From an uncultured Methylobacteriaceae bacterium (GTDB taxonomy: Bacteria; Pseudomonadota; Alphaproteobacteria; Rhizobiales; Beijerinckiaceae), in assembly GCA_937872715.1 (NCBI GenBank), contig CALMTJ010000462.1, positions 3,427-10,937 on the forward strand: a stretch of DNA of 7,511 bases, written 5' to 3'. Shown here in pieces: positions 1 to 5,861 of the stretch (positions are counted from its first letter, which is position 1; each line of letters begins with the position of its first letter). A program made the position numbers and the translations under genes. The notes beneath the pieces are model-generated. The model did not search any database, was not told the DNA's origin, and saw only the letters and a program-made list of their open reading frames with translations.

Positions 1-151
1 GCAGCAGCACCAGCGACTTCTTGGCGATGCCCGCCCGGCGCGCGCCGAGCACGATCCTGGCGCCGCGCCCGGCGAGGAGCAGCGCGGTCGCCTCTCCGAT
101 CCCGCTGCTCGCGCCCGTGATGGCGACGACCTTGCCGCTGATCCCGTCCAT
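1..151 (-). CDS. SDR family oxidoreductase, N-terminal part (cut by window edge)
   Basis: Only the first 50 codons lie in the window. The protein begins MDGISGKVVAITGASSGIGE, the classic Rossmann-fold start of a short-chain dehydrogenase/reductase: strand beta-1 followed by the TGxxxGIG dinucleotide-binding motif (T13-G14-A15-S16-S17-G18-I19-G20). It continues with a helix and the second strand ending in GARR (about residues 37-40), where the Arg pair suggests NADP(H) preference. The start is ATG at 151-149, with an AGGAGG Shine-Dalgarno 8 bases upstream. It lies 44 bp downstream of the HIT-family gene on the same strand, so the two may be cotranscribed. After GARR, the expected polar helix (often like xxRLxxL) is replaced by AGIAKKSLVLL, which is unusual for the family; see findings. 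The substrate cannot be told from this fragment. Family assignment is firm; completeness of the gene is not. Confidence 0.85.
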   Translation of the reverse strand, partial: MDGISGKVVAITGASSGIGEATALLLAGRGARIVLGARRAGIAKKSLVLL

Positions 152-195
152 CTCCGCGCCCTCCTGGCTTCTTCCGATCGGCCGGTCAGGGCTCG

Positions 196-624
196 TCACG
201 CCGGTCCGAGGGCCGCCCTGATCTTGGCGGCGTGGCCCTTCAGGAGGGCGCCGTCCGCCATCTGTCCGGTATGCGGGCGGAGCGCGATGCCGGTCCAGCG
301 CGGCAGGATGTGCACATGCAGGTGGAACACCACCTGCCCGCCGGCCGGCTCGTTGAACTGCTGGAGCGTGAGCCCGTCCGCCCCCATCCCGGCCAAAGCG
401 GCGCGCCCGACCTTCTGGACGACCCCGAAGAAAGGTCCCAGTGCCTCGGTCGGGAGGTCGAACAGGGTACGGGCCGCCACCTTCGGGATCACGAGGCAAT
501 GCCCGTCCGATCGGGGCATGATGTCCATGAAGGCGAAGCTGCCGTCGTCCTCGTAGATTCGCTCCGCCGGGAGTTCGCCGCGGAGTATCTTGGCGAAGAC
601 GTTGGCGGAATCGTAGTCGGGCAT
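196..624 (-). CDS. HIT family protein (histidine-triad nucleotide hydrolase/transferase)
   Basis: This 142-aa protein carries the histidine triad H101-L-H103-V-H105-I-L near its C-terminus. By analogy with Hint proteins, H103 is the nucleophile that is transiently nucleotidylated. The N-terminal half has the family pattern: FAKILRGELPAERIYED at 10-26, a FAFMDIMPRSDGHCLVIPK segment at 30-48, and LTLQQFNEPAGGQVVFHLH from 86. Length fits the bacterial Hint/HinT branch, whose members hydrolyse nucleoside phosphoramidates and aminoacyl-adenylates in the cytoplasm; the exact substrate here is unknown. The frame is open upstream as far as 939, but I start it at MPDYD (ATG 624-622). All homology begins there, and any extension would run through the repeat at 690-810 and into the next gene. 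The Shine-Dalgarno is weak (AGG about 8 bases upstream). A perfect 6-bp hairpin (652-657 with 663-668) lies in the leader. The SDR gene follows closely downstream. Confidence 0.93.
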   Translation of the reverse strand: MPDYDSANVFAKILRGELPAERIYEDDGSFAFMDIMPRSDGHCLVIPKVAARTLFDLPTEALGPFFGVVQKVGRAALAGMGADGLTLQQFNEPAGGQVVFHLHVHILPRWTGIALRPHTGQMADGALLKGHAAKIRAALGPA

Positions 625-651
625 GTGTCGGACCTGTGTAGGTTGTCTCGG

Positions 652-668
652 TTCGGAGCCAGTCCGAA
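652..668. other. Small perfect hairpin in the HIT gene leader
   Basis: TTCGGA (652-657) and TCCGAA (663-668) are perfect inverted repeats around a 5-base loop. They sit about 30-45 bases upstream of the HIT start codon and just outside the 121-bp repeat. No T-run follows on either strand, so it is not a clear intrinsic terminator. It could be a leader structure or chance. Confidence 0.3.
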
Positions 669-689
669 ACGGGCCGGCAGACACCACCT

Positions 690-810
690 CCTCATCCTGA
701 GGTGCCGACCGCAGGTCGGCCTCGAAGGACGCACGACGTCTCGCGTGCCCCCGGATCACAGCCCGGGAGCGTGCTTCGAGGCTCGCTCCCGCGAGCACCT
801 CAGCATGAGG
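690..810. repeat. 121-bp palindromic intergenic repeat with terminal inverted repeats
   Basis: The ends are 16-bp inverted repeats, CCTCATCCTGAGGTGC (690-705) and GCACCTCAGCATGAGG (795-810), with one mismatch. Nested inside are a CCGACC/GGTCGG hairpin (705-710 with 714-719), an 8-bp perfect pair CCTCGAAG/CTTCGAGG (720-727 with 774-781), and a GCTCGC/GCGAGC hairpin (781-786 with 791-796). Together these could fold into a branched cruciform or RNA structure. From memory, intergenic elements with CTCATCCTGAGG ends and CTTCGAGG cores are very common in Bradyrhizobium, Methylobacterium and relatives; I cannot confirm copy number from one window. It lies between the DUF482 and HIT genes, both on the minus strand. 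It may act as a transcript-end or mRNA-stabilising structure, or as a non-autonomous MITE-like element. It contains no gene. Confidence 0.8.
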
Positions 811-880
811 AACGAGGGCAGCCTCATCCGTCCAGGACGGACACCTAGCGGACCGGGTAAACGGTCGCAATCTCCGCCCA

Positions 881-2068
881 TCAGCATTCCTGCCGGAACG
901 GCGCGGCCTCCTCGTAGGCGTCGTGCGCCGCGCTGACATAGGCGCGCTCCCTCGACAGGAAATCCGCCACCGCGCGGCGGAAGCCCGGATCGGCGATGTG
1001 ATGGGCGGAGCGGGTCGTCACCGGGCGGTAGCCGCGGGCCAGCTTGTGCTCGCCCTGCGCGCCCGCTTCCACGCGTTTCAATCCGCGGCTGAGCGCGAAG
1101 TCGATCGCCTGGTAGTAGCAGACCTCGAAATGGAGAAAGGGATGCTCCTCGATCGCGCCCCAGTTCCGGCCGTAAAGCGCGTCCGCGCCGATCAGGTTGA
1201 TCGCGCCCGCGACGTAGCGGCCGGCCCGCTTCGCCATGACGAGGAGCACGCGATCCGCCATGCGCTCGCCGAGGAGCGAGAAGAAGCGCCGGTTGAGGTA
1301 GGGCCGGCCCCATTTCCGCGACCCGGTATCCATGTAGAACGCGAAGAAAGCGTCCCAATGCGCCTCCGTGAGGTCGGATCCGGTCACCCATTCGACGGTG
1401 ATCCCCGATGCCAGCGCGTCCCGCCGCTCGCGGCGGATGGCCTTGCGCTTCCGGGAGGCGAGGGCGGACAGGAACCCCTCGAAATCGCCGTAGCCCTCGT
1501 CCACCCAGTGGAATTGCTGGTCGATGCGCAGGAGATAGCCGCGCGCGGCGAGTTCCTCGCCGATTTCCGGTTCGAGAAAGGTGAGGTGCGTCGAGGAGGC
1601 GCCGACCTGTTCCCGCAGGGCTTCGAGGCCCTGAAGCAGCGCATCCCGCATCCTTCCCGCTTCGGCGTCCGGACGCACCAGCAGCCGGGGTCCGGTGACG
1701 GGGGTGAAGGGCACGCTGACCTGGAGCTTCGGGTAGTAGCGCCCGCCCGCCCGCTCGAAGGCGTCGGCCCAGCCGGCATCGAAGACGTACTCGCCCTGGG
1801 AATGGGATTTGAGGTAGCAGGGCGCCGCGGCGGCGAGCGCTCCGCCGTCCTGCGTCGCCGCGAGATGGGCCGGCCGCCATCCGGTCCGGCCGCCGACGCA
1901 GCCCGAATCCTCGAGCGCGGACAGGAAGGCATGCGACACGAACGGGTTCGCGGCCTGACCGTCGGGGGCAAGGCCCGCGCAGGCATCCCACTCGGCGGCC
2001 GGGAGCGACCCGATCTCCGTCACGGCCGCGATGCCGATCCTGCCGCCCGCCGCCGCGCTGCCCGTCAT
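881..2068 (-). CDS. DUF482 / FemAB-like GNAT-superfamily protein
   Basis: This 395-aa protein belongs to the DUF482 family (FemAB-like, often named 'peptidoglycan biosynthesis protein' or GNAT N-acetyltransferase). Features seen in order: NPFVSHAFLSALEDSG at 41-56, a YYPKLQVSVPFTPVTGPRLL block at 111-130, a basic stretch SRKRKAIRRERR at 205-216, FYMDTGSRKWGRPYLNRRFF at 244-263, and the highly characteristic LYGRNWG (298-304), HFEVCYYQAIDFA (313-325) and VEAGAQGEHKLARGYRP (333-349). Length is typical of the family. No signal peptide or membrane segment is visible, so it is probably cytoplasmic. Members share the double-GNAT fold with Fem aminoacyl transferases, but no reaction is established to my knowledge. 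The ATG at 2068 lacks a clear Shine-Dalgarno. It follows the GDPD gene by 52 bp and is probably its cotranscribed partner. Family assignment is strong; function is open. Confidence 0.92.
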   Translation of the reverse strand: MTGSAAAGGRIGIAAVTEIGSLPAAEWDACAGLAPDGQAANPFVSHAFLSALEDSGCVGGRTGWRPAHLAATQDGGALAAAAPCYLKSHSQGEYVFDAGWADAFERAGGRYYPKLQVSVPFTPVTGPRLLVRPDAEAGRMRDALLQGLEALREQVGASSTHLTFLEPEIGEELAARGYLLRIDQQFHWVDEGYGDFEGFLSALASRKRKAIRRERRDALASGITVEWVTGSDLTEAHWDAFFAFYMDTGSRKWGRPYLNRRFFSLLGERMADRVLLVMAKRAGRYVAGAINLIGADALYGRNWGAIEEHPFLHFEVCYYQAIDFALSRGLKRVEAGAQGEHKLARGYRPVTTRSAHHIADPGFRRAVADFLSRERAYVSAAHDAYEEAAPFRQEC

Positions 2069-2120
2069 GGCCGCACCGTGCGTCGCGGGCGGGCGGGGCG
2101 CAATCGCGACCGGTCGTCGC

Positions 2121-2870
2121 TCAAGCAGGCGTGAAGCCTTCGAAGACGATCTGATCGGCGTGGCCGAGGGCGCGTGCCGCGTCCGCGGCCGAGCGGACCG
2201 TCCAGGTCATCACCGGCACCCCGGCCAGGAGCCGGGGCAGGAAGGACGCGGCGCCCGGCAGGTCGGCATGGCGCCAGGAGATGAAATCCGGCCGCGTCCG
2301 GGGCCAATGGAGGAGGTCCGTCATCTCCCGCCGGCGCGCCTCCGGCAAGCTGGCGACCTCGCCCTCCTCGTAGCGGGACTGCCCGACGATGCCGCGCGGC
2401 AGGTCGGGCGCGACCTCCCGCAGGAGCGCCACGACCTCCGGATCGAAGGACTTCACGGCGAGCGGGTCCGGACGGCCCGCCAGGATCGCGACGACGCGGC
2501 GGGCCAGGCGCTCGTCGCCGTCGAAGCGGCTCTTCACCTCGACGACGAGCGGAACCCGGCCGGCGATCCGGTCCAGGAACTCGCCGAGGGTCGCGATCCG
2601 GTCCGGCGTGCCGCCGACCGCCACGCCCGCCAGGAAGGCGGCCGTCCTGTCCCTGACGGGTCCCGTCTCTCCCGTCAGCCGGTCGAGCGCGTGATCGTGG
2701 AAAACCATCGCCTCGCCGTCCGACGAGATCTGCACGTCGCACTCGATCGCGAACCCGCCGACGATCGCGGCCTCCGCGGCCGAGACGGTGTTCTCGAAGC
2801 GGCCGGCCGCCGCGTCGTGCAGCCCGCGATGCGCGATCGGCCGCGAGACGAGCCAGGCCGGGCCGCTCAT
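2121..2870 (-). CDS. Glycerophosphodiester phosphodiesterase family protein (GDPD)
   Basis: This 249-aa protein is a TIM-barrel GDPD. Visible catalytic and metal residues are H14-R15 (PIAHRGLH), E26-N27 (FENT), E43 and D45 (ECDVQISSDG), H58 (VFHDH), and E111/K113 (VEVKSRF). This is the usual two-histidine, Glu/Asp metal set. Such enzymes cleave glycerophosphodiesters to sn-glycerol 3-phosphate and an alcohol. There is no signal peptide, so a cytoplasmic role in recycling deacylated phospholipid head groups is likely. The start is the ATG at 2870-2868, which overlaps the ridA-like stop as ATGA. No good Shine-Dalgarno lies just upstream, so translational coupling is likely. The frame is open further upstream, but that part is antisense-frame shadow of the ridA-like gene. 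The C-terminal WTVRSAADAARAL and FEGFTPA segments match the usual barrel end. Confidence 0.94.
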   Translation of the reverse strand: MSGPAWLVSRPIAHRGLHDAAAGRFENTVSAAEAAIVGGFAIECDVQISSDGEAMVFHDHALDRLTGETGPVRDRTAAFLAGVAVGGTPDRIATLGEFLDRIAGRVPLVVEVKSRFDGDERLARRVVAILAGRPDPLAVKSFDPEVVALLREVAPDLPRGIVGQSRYEEGEVASLPEARRREMTDLLHWPRTRPDFISWRHADLPGAASFLPRLLAGVPVMTWTVRSAADAARALGHADQIVFEGFTPA

Positions 2871-3337
2871 CGGACGTGGAAGAGCGCCTCGACCTCGACG
2901 GCGGCGCCGAGCGGCAGCCCGGCCACGCCGACCGTCGAGCGGGCATGGCGGCCCGCATCCCCGAAGATCGCGACCATCAGGTCGGAAGCGCCGTTCATCA
3001 CCCCGGCATGGCCGGTGAAGCCGGGCGCGCTCGCGATGAAGCCGCCGAGCCGCACGCACCGCACGACACTGTCCAGGTCGCCGATCGCGGCGCGGAGCTG
3101 CGCCACGACGTTGACCGCGGCCAGCCGGACCGCCTCGCGGGCCGTCTCCGGCGAGACCTCCCCGCCGACGAGACCGACATGGTCGGGAGACAAGGTGCCG
3201 TCCGGGCCGAACGGGATCTGACCGGAGACCGTCACGAGGTCCCCGGTCCGCACGAAGGGGACGTAGTTCGCGACGGGCGCGGCCGGCCGCGGCAATTCGA
3301 TCCCGAGCTCCGCCAGGACCGCGTCGACCTTGCCCAT
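2867..3337 (-). CDS. RidA family protein (YjgF/YER057c/UK114), long subgroup
   Basis: This 156-aa protein has the RidA fold signatures: LVTVSGQIPFGPDG at 34-47, EAVRLAAVNVVAQLRAAIGDLD at 68-89, and the C-terminal ARSTVGVAGLPLGAAVEVEA (132-151). R133 corresponds to the arginine that holds the imine/enamine carboxylate in RidA, and E150 aligns with the conserved C-terminal glutamate. E. coli RidA is about 128 aa. This protein belongs to the longer branch with an extra N-terminal segment (MGKVDAVLAELGIELPRP) and an insertion near SPDHVGLVGGEVS. RidA hydrolyses reactive 2-aminoacrylate and related enamines from PLP enzymes; other Rid subgroups differ in activity, so the exact substrate is uncertain. 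The start ATG (3337-3335) has a GAGGAG Shine-Dalgarno 7 bases upstream. It is the first gene of a minus-strand run with GDPD and DUF482, and is divergent from eipB. Confidence 0.93.
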   Translation of the reverse strand: MGKVDAVLAELGIELPRPAAPVANYVPFVRTGDLVTVSGQIPFGPDGTLSPDHVGLVGGEVSPETAREAVRLAAVNVVAQLRAAIGDLDSVVRCVRLGGFIASAPGFTGHAGVMNGASDLMVAIFGDAGRHARSTVGVAGLPLGAAVEVEALFHVR

Positions 3338-3448
3338 GCCCGCTCCTCGCCGCCGCCGGCCTTCTGGCCGAAGGCGGCCGCGCCCGCAAGCCTCGTTGCC
3401 GCGGCCGCTCCGGCTCCCTACTCTCCCGAAGGAGGCACCGGAGTTCCC
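3338..3448. promoter_or_regulatory. Divergent intergenic region between ridA-like gene and eipB
   Basis: This 111-bp gap must hold the promoters of both divergent genes. I cannot identify convincing -35/-10 boxes for either strand. It contains a GCCTTC/GAAGGC hairpin (3359-3364 with 3370-3375). It also has a 9-bp perfect inverted repeat, GCGGCCGCG (3374-3382) and CGCGGCCGC (3400-3408), each copy carrying an 8-bp NotI palindrome. These could be operator or leader structures, or simply a product of high GC content. Confidence 0.4.
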
Positions 3449-4276
3449 ATGCGGTACGGCATCATCATCGCGCTCGCGCTCGCCGCCGGCGGCCCCGCGG
3501 CGGCGCAGGAGGCGCCGGTGCGCCTCGCCCCGCACCGGGCGGTCTACGACCTGTCGCTCGCCTCGAGCCGGGGCGCCAGGACCGTGGATTCGGCGCGGGG
3601 CCGCATCGCCTTCGACTTCACCGGCAATGCCTGCGAGGGCTATTCGCTCAAGTTCCGCCAGGTCACCGAGATCCAGAGCTCGGAGGGCGGGAGCAAGACG
3701 TCCGACCTCCGGAGCGCCAATTTCGAGAGCGGCGACGGCCGGAGCTTCCGGTTCCGCAACGATACCGGGGATGGCGACAGCCCTCTCCAGACGGTGGACG
3801 GCGAGGCCGAGCGCAAGGCGGGCGGCCCGCTCACGACGAAGATCCGCTCGCCGAAGCGCGAGACGGCCTCGCTCGACGGCGAGGCCGTGTTCCCGAACAC
3901 GCAGATGCGCGACCTGATCGCGGCCGCGAAGGCCGGCAGGTCCACCATGTCCGAGAAGGTGTTCGACGGCTCCGACGACGGCCGCACCGTCTACGAGACG
4001 CTGGCGGTCATCGGGAAGCGGATCGAGCCCGGGGCGGGGGAGGGGCTCGAGGCCCCGGCCCGCGAGGGCGATCTCGGCAAGCTCGCCCGCTGGCCGGTCA
4101 GCATGAGCTATTTCAAGCTCGGCCGGAAGGCCGAGACGCCGGTCTACGTCCTGAGCTTCGACGTCTACGAGAACGGCGTCAGCCGGGCGCTGAAGCTCGA
4201 TTACGGCGACTTCGCGCTCGCCGGCAAGATGACCCGTTTCGAGCCGCTGCCCGACAAGAGCAGCTGTCAGCGCTGA
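3449..4276 (+). CDS. eipB: Cell envelope integrity protein EipB (DUF1849 family)
   Basis: This 275-aa protein starts with a Sec signal peptide, MRYGIIIALALAAGGPAAAQ, with probable cleavage after AAA or AAAQ near residues 19-20. The mature part matches the DUF1849/EipB family: LAPHRAVYDLSL at 26-37, RIAFDFTGNACEGYSLKFRQ at 52-71, VFPNTQMRDLIAAAKAG (about 147-163), TVYET, and WPVSMSYF toward the C-terminus. Brucella EipB is a periplasmic beta-spiral protein with a conserved disulfide between an early Cys and one at the extreme C-terminus. Here the only two cysteines, C62 and C273 (SSCQR), are in just those places. In Brucella it supports envelope integrity and works with the TPR protein TtpA (known for that species, inferred here). 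The ATG at 3449 has GGAG 5 bases upstream and a stronger GGAGG 13 bases upstream. Its stop overlaps the convergent dinB stop. Confidence 0.92.
   Translation: MRYGIIIALALAAGGPAAAQEAPVRLAPHRAVYDLSLASSRGARTVDSARGRIAFDFTGNACEGYSLKFRQVTEIQSSEGGSKTSDLRSANFESGDGRSFRFRNDTGDGDSPLQTVDGEAERKAGGPLTTKIRSPKRETASLDGEAVFPNTQMRDLIAAAKAGRSTMSEKVFDGSDDGRTVYETLAVIGKRIEPGAGEGLEAPAREGDLGKLARWPVSMSYFKLGRKAETPVYVLSFDVYENGVSRALKLDYGDFALAGKMTRFEPLPDKSSCQR
4267..4276. other. Shared palindromic stop region of convergent eipB and dinB
   Basis: TCAGCGCTGA is a perfect 10-bp palindrome. Read on the plus strand it ends eipB (CAG CGC TGA); read on the minus strand it ends dinB with the same three codons. Both proteins therefore finish with Gln-Arg. 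The two reading frames overlap tail to tail by 10 bp, and there is no room for a terminator between them. Confidence 0.95.
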
Positions 4277-5538
4277 CCGAACCGGAAGGCGAGCCCTTTC
4301 TGCACCGCATCGGGGCCGAAACGTTCGCGCAGGCGGTCGATGGCGGCTTCGCGCCGCGTCTCGTTCACGACGGCGACGTCCGCGAGGTCGCCGCGATCGG
4401 CTTCCGCGGCCGGGCAGAGATGGTGCGCGCCGATGCCGACGAGGCGGAAATGGCGGCCGTCGCATTCGTCCCGCAGCATGGCGCGCGCCGGCCCGTACAG
4501 GCGGCTCGCGAGCTGGGTCGCCGGCAGCCCCGAGCGGGTGCGCGTCGTGAGGCGGAAGTCGCGGTCCTTCAGCTTGAGCACGACGCTCCGGCCGCCGAGC
4601 CCGGCATTCTTCAGCCGGAGCGACACCTTCTCGCACAGGCGCCAGAGCAGCGGCTCGATCTCGTCCGGGCGCGACAGGTCCGCCCCGAAGGTGGTCTCCG
4701 CCGAGATGCCCTTCGCGTCCCGTTCGGTCTCGACCCGCCGGTCGTCCTCGCCGCGGGCGAGCCTGCCGAGGCGCGGTCCGTCGCGGCCGATCAGCCGCAG
4801 GAGGTCTTCCGGCGAGCGCTCGCGAAGGTCCCGCACGAGGGCGAAGCCGGCGCGGGCGAGCCGCGCTTCCGTCTGCTTGCCGATCCCGGGCAGGATGCCG
4901 ACAGGCCGCTCGCCAATGATCGCGGCCGCGTCCTGCCGGCCGAGCACGGAGAAGCCGCGCGGCTTCTCCTGGTCCGAGGCGATCTTGGCCAGGAACTTGT
5001 TGTAGGACAGCCCGACCGAGACCGTGATCCCGACCTCGCGCTGCACCGTCCGCACGAAGCGGACGAGGCGGCGGGCCGGGCTCGTCCCGTGCAGGCGCTC
5101 GGTGCCGGACAGGTCGAGGAACGCCTCGTCGATTGAGACCGGCTGGACGAGCGGCGTGAGCTCCCCCATCAGGCGGCGCACCTCGCGGCCGGCCTTCACG
5201 TATTTCGGGAAGTCCGGCCGGATCACCGTCGCGTCCGGACAGGCCTTGAGCGCCTTGAACATCGGCATCGCCGACCGGACGCCCGAGATTCGGGCGATGT
5301 AGCAGGCCGTGGTGACGACCCCGCGCGTGCCGCCGCCCACGATCACCGGGACGTCGCGCAGCTCGGGGCGGTCGCGTTTCTCGACGGCGGCGTAGAACGC
5401 GTCGCAATCCACATGCGCGATCGACAGCCGGTCGAGCTCGGGATGGTGCAGCAGCCGCGGCGAGCCGCAGGCCTGGCAGCGCTCGGCCGGGGCGTCGCCC
5501 TCGGCCTCGCAGTCGCGGCAAATCGCGCCGCCCGCCAT
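4267..5538 (-). CDS. dinB: DNA polymerase IV (Y-family, translesion) with N-terminal zinc ribbon
   Basis: This 423-aa protein is a DinB-type error-prone polymerase. Palm motifs are clear: HVDCDAFYAAVE at 42-53 with catalytic D44 and a Tyr (Y49) in the steric-gate position, and VSIDEAFLD with D137-E138. Finger-region residues TTACYIARISGVRSAMP (76-92), SVGLSYNKFLAKIASDQEKP, and the thumb helix-hairpin-helix GILPGIGKQTEARL follow. The little finger spans roughly residues 285-400. The C-terminal VQKGLAF, close to the end, fits a beta-clamp-binding motif. The N-terminus adds a zinc ribbon, C7-x2-C10-x10-C21-x2-C24, absent from E. coli Pol IV but seen, from memory, in rhizobial homologues. The start ATG (5538-5536) shares one base with the upstream DUF3572 stop (TGATG) and lacks a clear Shine-Dalgarno, suggesting coupled translation. 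I saw no alphaproteobacterial LexA box (GTTC-N7-GTTC) in the upstream gap. Confidence 0.97.
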   Translation of the reverse strand: MAGGAICRDCEAEGDAPAERCQACGSPRLLHHPELDRLSIAHVDCDAFYAAVEKRDRPELRDVPVIVGGGTRGVVTTACYIARISGVRSAMPMFKALKACPDATVIRPDFPKYVKAGREVRRLMGELTPLVQPVSIDEAFLDLSGTERLHGTSPARRLVRFVRTVQREVGITVSVGLSYNKFLAKIASDQEKPRGFSVLGRQDAAAIIGERPVGILPGIGKQTEARLARAGFALVRDLRERSPEDLLRLIGRDGPRLGRLARGEDDRRVETERDAKGISAETTFGADLSRPDEIEPLLWRLCEKVSLRLKNAGLGGRSVVLKLKDRDFRLTTRTRSGLPATQLASRLYGPARAMLRDECDGRHFRLVGIGAHHLCPAAEADRGDLADVAVVNETRREAAIDRLRERFGPDAVQKGLAFRFGQR

Positions 5539-5861
5539 CAGAAGTCCGGATCGCCCGCGGGAGACAGCGCGTGGCGTGCCGCCGCCAGCGCCTCCGGCGG
5601 GAGGCCGATCTCGTCCGCCACCGCGATCAGCAGCGTCTCGTCCGAGCAGAGATGGTCAAGGATTCCCGCGAGGAATTCCGGCCCGTTCGCGGCGCTCCTC
5701 ACCGTGTCCGGCGTGAGCCCCGCGGCGGCCATGAAGGCGCCGAGCCGTTCGCCGTCCGCCGCGACCCGCCCGAACGCCTGGAGGGCGACCGTTTCGGGAT
5801 CGGAGCCGCGGATCGCATCTCCGGCCGGTCGGGAATGACGCGATTTGCCTTTCATCAACAT
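5538..5861 (-). CDS. DUF3572 family small protein
   Basis: This protein of 107 aa (105 if started at the second ATG, 5855-5853) has a basic N-terminus (MLMKGKSRHSR) and a helical body. The core is DPETVALQAFGRVAADGERLGAFMAAAGL then GPEFLAGILDHLCSDETLLIAVADEIGLPPEALAAARHAL, which I recognise as DUF3572, a small alphaproteobacterial family of unknown function. It looks cytoplasmic, with no signal peptide or membrane segment. It is the first gene of a two-gene unit with dinB; its TGA overlaps the dinB ATG by one base. It is divergent from divK across 81 bp. The start is undecided: ATG-TTG-ATG at 5861-5853 offers two ATGs and neither has a strong Shine-Dalgarno. The conserved neighbourhood hints at a link to DNA damage tolerance or cell-cycle control, but that is inference only. 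Confidence 0.85.
   Translation of the reverse strand: MLMKGKSRHSRPAGDAIRGSDPETVALQAFGRVAADGERLGAFMAAAGLTPDTVRSAANGPEFLAGILDHLCSDETLLIAVADEIGLPPEALAAARHALSPAGDPDF

Noticed and set aside
827..841. Possible terminator: TCCGTCC/GGACGGA inverted repeat downstream of the DUF482 stop
   Set aside because: The loop is a single base and no T-run follows, so an intrinsic terminator is not supported.
232..936. Plus-strand 234-codon open frame opposite the HIT gene and repeat
   Set aside because: Antisense shadow with no recognisable family, and it includes the non-coding repeat.
625..939. 105-residue N-terminal extension of the HIT protein in the same open frame
   Set aside because: It reads through the 121-bp repeat, is arginine-rich without recognisable homology, and overlaps the DUF482 gene end; HIT-family similarity starts exactly at MPDYD.
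923..2134. Long plus-strand open frame (403 codons) opposite the DUF482 gene
   Set aside because: It is the antisense of a strongly conserved protein; composition is low-complexity and no domain is visible.
2031..3221. Long plus-strand open frame opposite GDPD and RidA
   Set aside because: Antisense shadow of two recognised families; no motif of its own.
4420..5136. Plus-strand open frames inside dinB (238 and 221 codons)
   Set aside because: Antisense to the Pol IV core; no independent support.
2867..5521. 884-codon minus-strand open frame spanning dinB, eipB and ridA
   Set aside because: Only its C-terminal 156 codons match a family (RidA); the rest is out-of-frame dinB and antisense eipB in a GC-rich sequence with few stops.
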